Below are positions 1 to 7,296 of a stretch of 15,397 bases of DNA, piece by piece; the first letter of the stretch is position 1; each line of letters opens with the position of its first letter. Source of the DNA: Treponema sp. (lineage in GTDB: Bacteria > Spirochaetota > Spirochaetia > Treponematales > Breznakiellaceae). Below the pieces are notes generated by a model that saw only the letters and a list, made by a program, of their open reading frames with translations, searched no databases and was not told the DNA's origin. The position numbers and the translations under genes were made by a program. The DNA lies in the NCBI GenBank assembly GCA_031270205.1, contig JAISYA010000016.1:1-15397 (forward strand), written 5' to 3'.

Positions 1-288
1 GGCGAACTGTTTCTGGTATGCTTTGGCTATAATGTGAACAAATTACATCACAAGATACAACAAGGCCGGTGCGGCACATCGTTGCACCTGTTAAAACAAA
101 AAGCATCCTGACACCAGCCTATTCAGAGACTCCGCGCTTGTTTTGGGGATAGCTCTGTCCCTGCCTGGGAACCGAGAGGGGAAAACAGCGGATGAGGAGG
201 GGGAGGAGCCGGACAGCCGCGGAAACGAGCCGCAAGAACAGAAAACTGCCCGCCGATACCCTGAAAAGACAACCGTTATTTCACTTCG

Positions 289-320
289 TTTACAGCCCCG
301 ATCGCTCCCCTTGGTATATA
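289..320 (+). promoter_or_regulatory. Weak candidate promoter for a short transcript
   Basis: TTTACA lies at 289-294 and an extended -10-like TGG-TATATA at 312-320. The 20-nt spacer is longer than the usual 16-18, so recognition would have to lean on the extended -10. A start near 327 would give a transcript of about 175 nt ending at the terminator at 475-502. Only the sequence match supports this. Confidence 0.25.
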
Positions 321-391
321 ACGAAGGGACAACGGCGTTTGATTTGCGGTGGCAAAAAACGCGGGCGTTCCGGAAAGGAAGGAGTATGAAC

Positions 392-463
392 ATGAAGAAA
401 ACATTTGTAAAACTGGGGGTGCGGGGGATTTGTTCCCCCGTATACTCAACACTTCCAAGGTGA
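392..463 (+). pseudogene. Possible 23-codon peptide or truncated 5' end of an exported-protein gene
   Basis: An AAGGAG ribosome-binding site (379-384) precedes ATG 392 by 7 nt. The frame begins MKKTFVKLG, which looks like the basic start of a signal peptide, but then runs into a GC-rich hairpin (422-440) and stops at 463. No hydrophobic core follows. An in-frame ATG at 386 is too close to the ribosome-binding site to be preferred. The frame could be a real small peptide, or the surviving beginning of a lipoprotein or exported-protein gene whose remainder was replaced by a palindromic element. Nothing identifies a function. Confidence 0.25.
422..440 (+). repeat. Small GC-rich hairpin
   Basis: A perfect 7-bp inverted repeat: CGGGGGA at 422-428 pairs with TCCCCCG at 434-440 around a 5-nt loop. 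It lies inside the short frame at 392-463 and 34 nt before the terminator hairpin. It has no T tract, so it is not a terminator by itself. Confidence 0.5.
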
Positions 464-474
464 AATCTTCAATA

Positions 475-502
475 CCCCGCCGCTCTGCGGCGGGGATTTT
501 TT
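475..502 (+). terminator. Rho-independent terminator (plus strand)
   Basis: CCCCGCCGC at 475-483 and GCGGCGGGG at 487-495 form a perfect 9-bp GC stem with a TCT loop. This is followed at once by A and six Ts (497-502). Read on the minus strand the tail is not T-rich, so it works mainly for rightward transcription. No established rightward gene ends here, only the short frame at 392-463. The flanking text resembles hairpins found at the ends of IS200/IS605-like elements and derived repeats. That link is from memory and unverified. Confidence 0.75.
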
Positions 503-579
503 ATTTTCCACGGCGGTTCCCACAACCAACGGTTATGTCTAGAACACATTCCGCGTTTGTACGTCCTTACTGCGCTCCC

Positions 580-1038
580 TCATTGTTCATTGCTCTTTGT
601 TCTTTGCTCAGGCTTTTCCGCCATTTTTTCGTCCGCGGCCCGCAGCCGCCGCGACAGGTCCCGCGCCAGGTTCATGATCAACAGGGAAAAAGATTTGATG
701 TCGTTCCGGTAAATTTCCCGCAGGGATTTATTGGAAATGGAGAAGGCCGTTACGGTGGTCACGGACCTGACGGTGGCGGCGGAGGGCATGACATCCAGCA
801 CTTCCATTTCGCCAAACACATTCCCTTCGGGCAGTTCCCAGATAAAGGTGTCCCCTTTCCAGATGGCAACTCTGCCCTCGGTGATAAACCTGATTTTGTC
901 GTTGGGCTTTCCTTCCACAATGATGTCCACGTTAGGGCCGTAGGTTTCCTGCTCCATGAGGGGGATGATTTTCTCGATCTGCTCTTCCATCAAACCGCCG
1001 AAAAGGGAATAGCGCTGTAGTGTCCGCGCGTTTACCAT
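580..1038 (-). CDS. Single-domain cyclic-nucleotide-binding-fold protein
   Basis: A 152-residue cytosolic protein made of one CAP/cNMP-binding beta-roll (about residues 10-125) and a charged, helical C-terminal tail. There is no helix-turn-helix, so it is not a Crp/Fnr repressor-activator. The phosphate-binding cassette region reads FGEMEVLDVMPSAATV (75-90). The Glu of FGE is present, but the residue that aligns with the phosphate-binding Arg of PKA and CAP domains is Ser86. Binding of a normal cyclic nucleotide is therefore doubtful. The start at 1038 is set by AAGGAGG (1047-1053) 8 nt upstream. The ATG overlaps the last 7 nt of the membrane-protein gene, which implies translational coupling and a shared role, perhaps as a regulatory subunit of that protein. 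The fold is clear; the ligand and role are not. Confidence 0.88.
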   Translation of the reverse strand: MVNARTLQRYSLFGGLMEEQIEKIIPLMEQETYGPNVDIIVEGKPNDKIRFITEGRVAIWKGDTFIWELPEGNVFGEMEVLDVMPSAATVRSVTTVTAFSISNKSLREIYRNDIKSFSLLIMNLARDLSRRLRAADEKMAEKPEQRTKSNEQ

Positions 1039-3530
1039 GGCGACAACCTCCTTAGATTTACCGGGAAAAGAATTCCGACTATTATATACACGCCAATGCC
1101 CACCGCCAGGAGTACCGGAAACCCGCTTGACACCGCGATGATCCGCGCCAGCGCGCTTCCGGCTACGGAAAGCCCGCCGTTCATGCCCCAGGCCCAGGGC
1201 ATAAGGTTGGGTTTGTTTTCCTGCAGGCTGTCCAGCCCGTTTGGATAGGGTATGCCCATGAAGAAAGCTACCGGCGCGATGATAAGGCTTGCCGCCAGGA
1301 TGCGCGCCGCAAGGCCGGTCGAATGGAACCATCTGAGGAACGGGTCCATGCGGAACATATAAAACAGAAGGCCGGACGCGACCAGCAGGCAGGCGGCGGG
1401 AACCACGAAGACGCGCCAGCGCTTCAGCATTCCCGACGCCAGGTTCCCCAGGGCTGAACAGATCAGCATTACCGTTATCACGATGCTGGCCGAATAGGTG
1501 GGGTTGGAAAGAAAGGCCCCCAGGCGCTGGATAAGGTATATCTCGATAAGCATGTAACCGAGGCCCAGGCCGGCATAGTACAGAATGACGCAGACCGTGC
1601 TCCCCGCGTCGGCGCCGCTGCGGAAGAGTTCCCGCCGCCGCCACACGAGGGGGACCAGAATGACGACAAGGCCGAAGATGCAGGCCTGGATCAGCATGCC
1701 TAACAGGAGCAGGTGGCCCCATTCCTCGGAGATGTCTTCCATTTGATCCAGATACATCGAAAGGTTCTCCAGCTTGAGAAAGCCCGAATAGTAGGGCCGG
1801 GAATCCCGAATCGGGCGGATATCAAAAATATAATCCCGCGCCAGTTCTGCTCCCCTGCCGGCGAAAAAACCGGGAATGGCGGCGCGGTACATGTCGGCGT
1901 TGGTAAAATTCTCCGCCGGTATTGCGCCGCCTTCAAAATGGGCGCGGTAAGCGGCCATGAGCTTTCCAATATCGCGTAACGGCAGTCCGCCCTGGGGGTA
2001 GAACGGCTCAAAGGAGCGGGTTTCGACAAACTGGTTGAGATCGGATAACTCCCTGTCGGTAAACGCTCCGTTCTTCACCAGGATCGTCGAGGTAGACATA
2101 AAAAGCCCGAAAGAATACAAGCTCCGCCCGGGATCCGGAAAGCCCGGCGATTCCCGCATGGCGGTGATAACGCTGTTGAGGAGCCTGAGCACATTCCGGG
2201 GCGGGTTCAGGCGGTCCCAGACGGTTACCGAAAGAATCCCGTTCCTGGCGAGCGCGCCGAAGTAGTCCGTGAACGCTTCCACGGTGTACTTGAAATCCTC
2301 ATGCACCGGGTAGCCTCCGGAATCGGAAAGGCCGATGGAATCGACCAGGCTCAGTTCTATCAAGTCGTAGCTTTCCGGGCGGTCCAGGCACCAGGAGCGG
2401 CCTTCGCCCTGAATGACGCTGATTTCGGGCGAGGCAAGCAGGCCGCCTGAAAAACGGGAAATGTTGGGATCATCCCGCAGCAGGGAGATCATCTCGGCGG
2501 AAGGCTCGGCTATATCGATCCGTTCCGCGCCTTTGTAGCGGGCAATCTGGGCGTTGATACCGCCTGAAAGGCCCACCAGTAACACATTCGGTTTTACGAG
2601 CATGGTATAGGGCGCGGCCATGGGGAGGTAATCCATGTAGGCTTTTTCATCTTCTTTAAGATTTCCCATAACGCCCACGGGGCCTGAGCCGTCCACAAAA
2701 AGTCCCCAGTACGGCTGTTCGGGAACAAGCGGTATTTTCAGCGCCGCGTTATCCGAAAGCCCCGGCGCGAAATGAAAGTACTTTGAAGCGTAGACATGCA
2801 ATTCCCCGCCCGGCCCGTACGAATGATGGACCAGTTTGGAATCAGGATATTTGCGCGCGTAACTTATGGCCTTGAAATCCGAGACTCTGATATTGCCCCA
2901 GAAAAAGACGCAGCAAATTGAAATCAGGGCGCTGGCAAGCACGCAGAGGACAACCGGCAGGGGAAATTCGCCGTTATCGTCAATACAGGTAAAGAGCGCC
3001 GCCGCTATGGCCAAAGCCAGAATGGGGAGGATCAGGTACTGGGGCGGCAGGAAAAACATACAGATGATGATGAAAAAGCCGCCCAGCCAGGAACCTGCCA
3101 TGTTCCAGAAATACACCCGCTGTATGCTGTCCCGCAGGGCGATAAAAGCCGCGCCGGTATAGGCGGCCACGGCAAAAAAAGGAATCCCGTAAATGATATA
3201 ATAAGCGCCGATAAACCATATCTGCCGGGAATTCGAAGCGAGAAATACCGGGTTAAAGGGAACCATCTGCGCCGCGACTACCGCCAGCGTCATAAGCGGC
3301 GGCAGGATTACGGCGGTCATCTTGAGCAGAACATCCCAGTAAAGCTGGACCCACTCGTCTATAAGGGTAAGAATGATCCCCGAAAGGCCTATCCCCAGGA
3401 GGGCCGCGGAAATAACGAGAGAGCCAAAATTGGACCAGCCCCCCACGGAAAAAATCCGCATCACGTACAGTTCATACGCGATTCCCATGATTGAAATAAG
3501 GAACAAAGCTATTAACCTGGTATTTCTCAT
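1032..3530 (-). CDS. Polytopic membrane protein with spermidine-synthase-like SAM-binding domain
   Basis: 832 residues. About seven membrane segments (roughly 5-213) come first, then a soluble Rossmann-type domain (about 310-445), then an extended soluble part with a DSRPYY motif (576-581), and five or six more membrane segments (about 605-825). The SAM-site glycine loop is VLLVGLSGG (316-324), followed by acidic E342 in IDIAEPS and an EGR motif at 376-378. The C-terminal motifs GLGYMLIEIYLIQRLG and PYPNGL match the membrane-bound spermine/spermidine-synthase-like family found in many bacteria. The substrate of this family is not established; polyamine synthesis or SAM-dependent transfer at the membrane are both possible. 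No good ribosome-binding site precedes the ATG, which may be nearly leaderless (see promoter at 3540-3568). The gene overlaps the downstream cNMP-fold gene by 7 nt. Confidence 0.85.
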   Translation of the reverse strand: MRNTRLIALFLISIMGIAYELYVMRIFSVGGWSNFGSLVISAALLGIGLSGIILTLIDEWVQLYWDVLLKMTAVILPPLMTLAVVAAQMVPFNPVFLASNSRQIWFIGAYYIIYGIPFFAVAAYTGAAFIALRDSIQRVYFWNMAGSWLGGFFIIICMFFLPPQYLILPILALAIAAALFTCIDDNGEFPLPVVLCVLASALISICCVFFWGNIRVSDFKAISYARKYPDSKLVHHSYGPGGELHVYASKYFHFAPGLSDNAALKIPLVPEQPYWGLFVDGSGPVGVMGNLKEDEKAYMDYLPMAAPYTMLVKPNVLLVGLSGGINAQIARYKGAERIDIAEPSAEMISLLRDDPNISRFSGGLLASPEISVIQGEGRSWCLDRPESYDLIELSLVDSIGLSDSGGYPVHEDFKYTVEAFTDYFGALARNGILSVTVWDRLNPPRNVLRLLNSVITAMRESPGFPDPGRSLYSFGLFMSTSTILVKNGAFTDRELSDLNQFVETRSFEPFYPQGGLPLRDIGKLMAAYRAHFEGGAIPAENFTNADMYRAAIPGFFAGRGAELARDYIFDIRPIRDSRPYYSGFLKLENLSMYLDQMEDISEEWGHLLLLGMLIQACIFGLVVILVPLVWRRRELFRSGADAGSTVCVILYYAGLGLGYMLIEIYLIQRLGAFLSNPTYSASIVITVMLICSALGNLASGMLKRWRVFVVPAACLLVASGLLFYMFRMDPFLRWFHSTGLAARILAASLIIAPVAFFMGIPYPNGLDSLQENKPNLMPWAWGMNGGLSVAGSALARIIAVSSGFPVLLAVGIGVYIIVGILFPVNLRRLSPW

Positions 3531-3539
3531 AGGAATTAC

Positions 3540-3568
3540 ATACTAACAAATCCCCGGTTTAATCACAA
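3540..3568 (-). promoter_or_regulatory. Candidate promoter of the membrane spermidine-synthase-like gene
   Basis: On the minus strand TTGTGA (3563-3568) is separated by exactly 17 nt from TAGTAT (3540-3545); each hexamer matches consensus at four of six positions. The expected start lies about 3 nt before the ATG at 3530. That would explain the lack of a Shine-Dalgarno sequence, and would split this gene pair from gpgS transcriptionally. It is a sequence match only. Confidence 0.4.
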
Positions 3569-3616
3569 TAGAAGGGTTCGGCCCGGCGGCCCGCGTAACT
3601 GCTTTTGCCCTGATGC

Positions 3617-4606
3617 CTACGGTCCCGCCCGCTTAAACTTTTCCCCGTACTCGGCGATCTCGATCATGGGCGGGCGTTCTTCCCCGGGAATTTCGCTTTT
3701 GATCACCTGGTGTTCGCTGCCCCGCTGCTCAAGGGCGATGTGGCGGTAACCGGGTTCCCGCAGCAGTTTTGCGTGGCCGTATTGCTCGGCCCGGGAGAAA
3801 AAGGTTTTGAGGATGCCGTAGGACATTTTCCCCAGGGCGGCGGTACTCTGGTTGCGGTGGATACGCATGTCCAGGTCCACCTGGGCAATGGCGCCGCAGC
3901 CGGAAAGCTGGCAGATGTCGATGAGGTGGCCCAGCTCCACGCCGTAACCGGTGGAAAAGGGCAGGCGCTCCAGAAGGGCGCGGCGGCCCGCGTACTCGCC
4001 TGAAAGGGGCTGCACCAGCATGGCCAGCTCCGGATAACAAAGCGAGAACAGGGGGCGCACCAGAATCTCCGTTACCCTGCCCCCGCCCGAATAGGCGATG
4101 CCCCCTGATGAAGAATGGATGGGCCGCTCGTAAAAGGCCTTCACGTAGGAAATGCCGTCATCCTCAAGCAGCGGCCCCACAAGGCCGTAGACGAATTTCG
4201 GCGCGATGTTGGAAATGTCGGCGTCCACCCAGACGATGATGTCCCCTTCAAGGGCGTACAGGCTCTTCCAGAGATTTTCGCCCTTGCCCGCCCTTGCGCC
4301 GTATTTGGGCAGGATGGTTTTTGCCGCGATAACCCGCGCGCCGAAACGCTCCGCCACCTTGCGGGTTTTGTCCTTTGAGGATGAATCTATCACGGCGATT
4401 TCATCTAACAGGGGGAAACGGTCCATAAGCTCGGTACGGATAACGAGGATTTCCTTGCCGATGGTAAGCTCCTCGTTGAGCGTGGGAAAGGCCAGGGATA
4501 TGGTAAGGCCTTTTTTCTGCTTGAGCGAAACCAGACGGCCCAGGTCCTCAAAACGGGAATGGTGCCATGTTCTTTTCAAAATCGAATCGTCAATTTCAGA
4601 AGCCAT
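3617..4606 (-). CDS. gpgS: Glucosyl-3-phosphoglycerate synthase (GT81 family)
   Basis: 329 residues, close to the roughly 320 usual for bacterial GpgS. It transfers glucose from an NDP-glucose to 3-phosphoglycerate, the first step to glucosylglycerate. GT-A fold motifs, in order: PTLNEE (41-46), DSSSKDKT (74-81), KGENLWKS (108-115), the metal-binding DAD (128-130), GGRVTE (175-180), PLSGEYAG (200-207), GYGVELG (220-226) and RIHRNQ (248-253), which carries the HRN motif of the family. A TTG start at 4627 would add seven residues, but the ATG at 4606 fits family N-termini better. It overlaps the stop of the upstream pseudo-M20 gene by 11 nt, so the two are translationally coupled. No matching phosphatase (GpgP) gene is present in the window. 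Mannosyl specificity cannot be excluded from sequence. Confidence 0.9.
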   Translation of the reverse strand: MASEIDDSILKRTWHHSRFEDLGRLVSLKQKKGLTISLAFPTLNEELTIGKEILVIRTELMDRFPLLDEIAVIDSSSKDKTRKVAERFGARVIAAKTILPKYGARAGKGENLWKSLYALEGDIIVWVDADISNIAPKFVYGLVGPLLEDDGISYVKAFYERPIHSSSGGIAYSGGGRVTEILVRPLFSLCYPELAMLVQPLSGEYAGRRALLERLPFSTGYGVELGHLIDICQLSGCGAIAQVDLDMRIHRNQSTAALGKMSYGILKTFFSRAEQYGHAKLLREPGYRHIALEQRGSEHQVIKSEIPGEERPPMIEIAEYGEKFKRAGP

Positions 4607-5777
4607 CGCGCGCCGCCGTTTCAACAATGAAGCGTTCCAGAATCAGCCTGCCCTTCTCCAGCGAATCGAGGTTGATAATGTCCCGCTCCGCCCCTTCCCT
4701 GCCCAGGGCTATTCCCATGGACAGGGCGGGTATGTCGGCGCTCGTAAAAAAAGACGCCGGGTCCGCACCGTTTTCTTCGGTAATCTTTATCCGCTGTTCC
4801 CGTGTCAGCTTTCGCAGTATCTCAAAAAGTTCCATGCTTTTTTCAGGTTTCCCCGAAGGAATAAAGGAAAGCAGTTCCGTTTCGGTTTTAAGTTTTGCCG
4901 TCTCGCCGATTTTCCCCGCGGTGGCCTTCACCGCGTTCACCGCCATGTCAAGGAGCGAGCCTTCGCTTGATTCAATTTCCAGTTCCAGCACGCCCTCCTG
5001 GGGGCTCAGACCGTACACCGTCAGCGCCTCAAGGCGGCGGATAAACATTTTCGTCTTTCCCTCGGCGTCCCAGGCAATACCCAGGAGGGTGCGGGCGGTG
5101 TCGATAAGGGTTTCGGTTACTTTGTTGGAAGAGGCGGCGTCGGGGTTCGGTTCGCCCGAAACGGTTATTTTCACGCGGTAGGAACCGATCGAATGGATGA
5201 TACGGTCCAGCGAAAACCCCCGCACCCCGATGGCGGCAACGGGCCGGTCCCGCGGACTGTCCAAAATCGGGCCGAAGCTGATGTCGGGATCGTCCAGGGA
5301 TTTGGCGGTAAACAGGAGCAGCAGGTCCCGCCGGGGGAGAAAAGCGCCGCTCCGGCAGTTCTCCGCAGCGGACAGGAGCGCCGCGCTTCCCAGGCTGTCG
5401 GAAAGCCCCGCGCCGGCGGCGTTTTCCGCGTCCAGCCGGGCGAGGGATTTGGACGGATGCCAGCGTTTGGATCCGAGATCCGTAAAAAGGAGTATCGGCG
5501 CTTCGTCGTCGGCCTGTTCCGAGTGGAGCCTGACCAGGATGCTTCCCGAATCGTTTACTTCGGGCAGCAGCGCCAGACTTTGCAGGCGTTCCAGCACAAA
5601 AGCCGCCCGCGGCTCCTCGGCCGGCGCGGGGGAAGGCAGCTCGGCAAGACGTATCGCGTCCACGAGCAGGCGGTCGGTCAGGGAGGAGGTCTTCGCGGAA
5701 GGCTTGAACGCCTTTGCCGCCTTTCCGAAAAGCGCGTCCGCTGTTGAGAACAACCATTTTTTAATCGAGAGAGCCAT
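4596..5777 (-). CDS. Degenerate M20 metallopeptidase-fold protein, probably non-catalytic
   Basis: 393 residues with the outline of an ArgE/DapE/PepT-type M20 protein. An N-terminal helix with LPSPAP (47-52) is where the family has its IPS-G-E segment. A small beta domain lies in the middle (about 195-300), and the end is SADIPALSMGIALG followed by NLDSLEKG (346-376), where the family has its closing glycine loop. Metal ligands are largely missing. The HxD site reads FTDLGS (98-103), the Glu-Glu site reads TAKSLDDPD (157-165), and the C-terminal His is replaced within GREGAERD. Asp127 in GLSDSLG may be the bridging Asp. Hydrolysis is therefore unlikely, and a binding or scaffold role is inferred. 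It is the first gene of a coupled pair with gpgS. An AGGAA sequence precedes the ATG. The family assignment is by eye. Confidence 0.75.
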   Translation of the reverse strand: MALSIKKWLFSTADALFGKAAKAFKPSAKTSSLTDRLLVDAIRLAELPSPAPAEEPRAAFVLERLQSLALLPEVNDSGSILVRLHSEQADDEAPILLFTDLGSKRWHPSKSLARLDAENAAGAGLSDSLGSAALLSAAENCRSGAFLPRRDLLLLFTAKSLDDPDISFGPILDSPRDRPVAAIGVRGFSLDRIIHSIGSYRVKITVSGEPNPDAASSNKVTETLIDTARTLLGIAWDAEGKTKMFIRRLEALTVYGLSPQEGVLELEIESSEGSLLDMAVNAVKATAGKIGETAKLKTETELLSFIPSGKPEKSMELFEILRKLTREQRIKITEENGADPASFFTSADIPALSMGIALGREGAERDIINLDSLEKGRLILERFIVETAARDGF

Positions 5778-5794
5778 TCGCCGTTCCTGCCCTG

Positions 5795-5822
5795 ATTATA
5801 GCATAAAAAAGGGAAAGGTAAA
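5795..5822 (-). promoter_or_regulatory. Extended -10 promoter of the pseudo-M20/gpgS operon
   Basis: On the minus strand TTTACC (5817-5822), a 16-nt spacer and a perfect TATAAT (5795-5800) preceded by TGC form an extended -10 promoter. The expected start is near 5788, giving a leader of only about 11 nt before the ATG at 5777. Confidence 0.65.
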
Positions 5823-5947
5823 AGGCGATACCGCGCCGTACTACCGGGACAATAGACAAGCGCAGCGGCTGCCGGACGTGTATCATGGGAAGGGAACAGA
5901 CCGGGGAAGGCGCGGTTAAGCCGAATTACCGCCACGCCGCGTAAAAC

Positions 5948-5976
5948 TTGTAAAATAAATTCCGGTATGATAGTAT
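5948..5976 (+). promoter_or_regulatory. Candidate promoter of the CsgG-like lipoprotein gene
   Basis: TTGTAA (5948-5953) and TAGTAT (5971-5976) are 17 nt apart. An overlapping alternative -10 is TATGAT at 5966-5971. The layout and the TAGTAT hexamer are the same as in the candidate at 3540-3568. The predicted start gives a leader of about 27 nt carrying an AGGA ribosome-binding sequence (5994-5997). Confidence 0.4.
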
Positions 5977-6009
5977 TGCGTTATGGCGGACGCAGGAATC
6001 GTCTGATAT

Positions 6010-7296
6010 ATGAAATTATCCCGTTGTTGTTTGCCGTTTATCATGACAGGCGGAATCTGGTTGTTCTCCTGCGCGGCTACCGCTTCCGTTATGGTAAGCA
6101 GGCCGCCGTCCTGGGATATCGCCGCCGTTAGACGCATAGCCGTCGATTCTTTCAGCTCCGGACGGGGGAATACAGAACGCCAGCTTGCCCAGTTTTTGAC
6201 AACGACCGCCCTTAAAAATATTCAGGATACCGGGAAATTCATTTTGGTTGATTATGCCGGAATTGCCGGAAAGGAACGTTCCGGCGAAAATACCGCCGAT
6301 TACGCGGACGCGGTTTTTTCAGGCGCGATAAGCCGTTTTGACGTAAAAGACAGAACAGAATCGAAAACAGGGGAAGACGATCAAATTTACTATACCTATT
6401 TTAGGGAAGTAAATTTTGAGTTTTCATACTCAATGCGAAGGACCAGTGACGGCGTCATACTCGGCCAGACCGTCAGGGGGGCTTCCCAAACCAAAAGCGC
6501 GTCCGTCCAAAAAGATCTCCCCTCCGCGTATGAAATTGCCAGAGCAATAGGGACGCAGCAGCTGGAGTACCTCAAGCGTGAAATAGCCCCCTGGCAGGTT
6601 TATGAAAAGCTGGTCTTTGAAGAGGACAAAACAAAAGATCCGCGCATGAAGAACGCCAAGGCAATGGTCAAGGCGAAAGATTTTCAGTCCGCCTATGCCG
6701 TGTACAGCGCGGTGTACGCGGACAGCTCCAATTTTGCCGCCGGTTTTAACGCGGCGCTGTGCACCGAAATCATGGGGGACACCGCCGGGGCGGCGCTGCG
6801 GATGCGGCGGCTGTGGGAAAGCAGCGCGGTCCCCAAAGCCCAACAAGCGCTTGCGAGGATGCAAAGAAATATTTCCGATTTGGAAAAAGTCAGCGAGTAC
6901 GCCGGCCAGCGCGACTCGGTTATCGACAGCGCCGTTAAGCAGATTTCCGCCGAATTGCTCAAAAAAATTCCCCGTGGAGCGAGGGTCTCTGTTATAGGGG
7001 CAAACGGCCAAAACACGCTGGATTATGCCGTTGATGAATTAAGCGCCGCCTTTGCCAATTCGGGAACCGTCACCGTGGTGGACCGCCGGCAAATTAACGC
7101 GATCATCGCTGAGCAGCGTTTCCAGATGTCAGGCGACGTAAGCGACGCGACCGCCGTTTCAATCGGGCACCTCAGCGGTTCGCAGATCATCATCTCCTGT
7201 TCGCTGACCGGCGCCGGCTCCCTGCGCCGCCTGCGCGTACGGGCCATCAGCGTGGAAAAGGGCGAGGTGCTTTACGAGGCTTCACGGCAGGTATAG
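6010..7296 (+). CDS. Lipoprotein with two CsgG/LpoB-like modules and a TPR-like linker
   Basis: 428 residues. Residues 1-21 are a lipoprotein signal peptide: a basic start, a hydrophobic core and LFSC with Cys21 as the lipidated residue, a relaxed lipobox as is common in spirochaetes. A first CsgG/LpoB-like alpha/beta module spans about 35-195, with IAVDSF, TTTALKN and later GVILGQTVRG. A helical stretch at about 215-295 resembles one or two TPR units. A second module (about 305-428) has VSVIGA, VTVVDRRQINAIIAEQ and an LSGSQIIISC strand, the pattern of proteins often annotated as penicillin-binding-protein activator LpoB-like in Treponema. It should sit in the periplasm or outer membrane; the exact role is unknown. 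Its last 50 nt overlap the convergent ATL gene. Confidence 0.82.
   Translation: MKLSRCCLPFIMTGGIWLFSCAATASVMVSRPPSWDIAAVRRIAVDSFSSGRGNTERQLAQFLTTTALKNIQDTGKFILVDYAGIAGKERSGENTADYADAVFSGAISRFDVKDRTESKTGEDDQIYYTYFREVNFEFSYSMRRTSDGVILGQTVRGASQTKSASVQKDLPSAYEIARAIGTQQLEYLKREIAPWQVYEKLVFEEDKTKDPRMKNAKAMVKAKDFQSAYAVYSAVYADSSNFAAGFNAALCTEIMGDTAGAALRMRRLWESSAVPKAQQALARMQRNISDLEKVSEYAGQRDSVIDSAVKQISAELLKKIPRGARVSVIGANGQNTLDYAVDELSAAFANSGTVTVVDRRQINAIIAEQRFQMSGDVSDATAVSIGHLSGSQIIISCSLTGAGSLRRLRVRAISVEKGEVLYEASRQV

Larger units (their letters stand above)
1..579. other. Region without a convincing full-length gene
   Basis: I see no recognisable protein family on either strand here. Longer open frames on both strands lack family motifs, credible ribosome-binding sites and hydrophobic or domain-like patterns. 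The frame running rightwards past 580 is antisense to the cyclic-nucleotide-fold gene. The stretch does contain a TATAAT hexamer at 28-33 with no good -35, a promoter-like patch at 289-320, a short frame preceded by an AAGGAG sequence at 392-463, a small GC hairpin at 422-440 and a strong terminator at 475-502. The region may hold a small transcript or the remains of a gene disrupted by a palindromic or IS200-like element. Confidence 0.6.

Noticed and set aside
28..33. TATAAT as a promoter
   Set aside because: No acceptable -35 is found 16-18 nt upstream, the extended -10 TG is absent, and no gene follows.
68..88. GGTGC/GCACC inverted repeat
   Set aside because: A five-pair stem with an 11-nt loop; not above chance and linked to no feature.
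349..1020. Long plus-strand open frame across the left end
   Set aside because: It is antisense to the cNMP-fold gene over most of its length, lacks a ribosome-binding site, and shows no family pattern. The minus-strand protein has clear domain motifs.
1039..1722. N-terminal extension of the cNMP-fold frame
   Set aside because: This part is out of frame with, and buried in, the membrane-protein gene, and has shadow-like Pro/Arg/Gly-rich composition. The AAGGAGG at 1047-1053 marks the real start at 1038.
3570..3600. GC-rich patch after gpgS as a terminator
   Set aside because: It is mainly a direct repeat of GGCCC-like bases with a short unstable stem and no T tract.
5912..5932. GCGGT/ACCGC inverted repeat between divergent operons as an operator
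   Set aside because: Only five pairs plus two beyond a bulge, away from both promoters' core positions, in GC-rich DNA where such matches are frequent.
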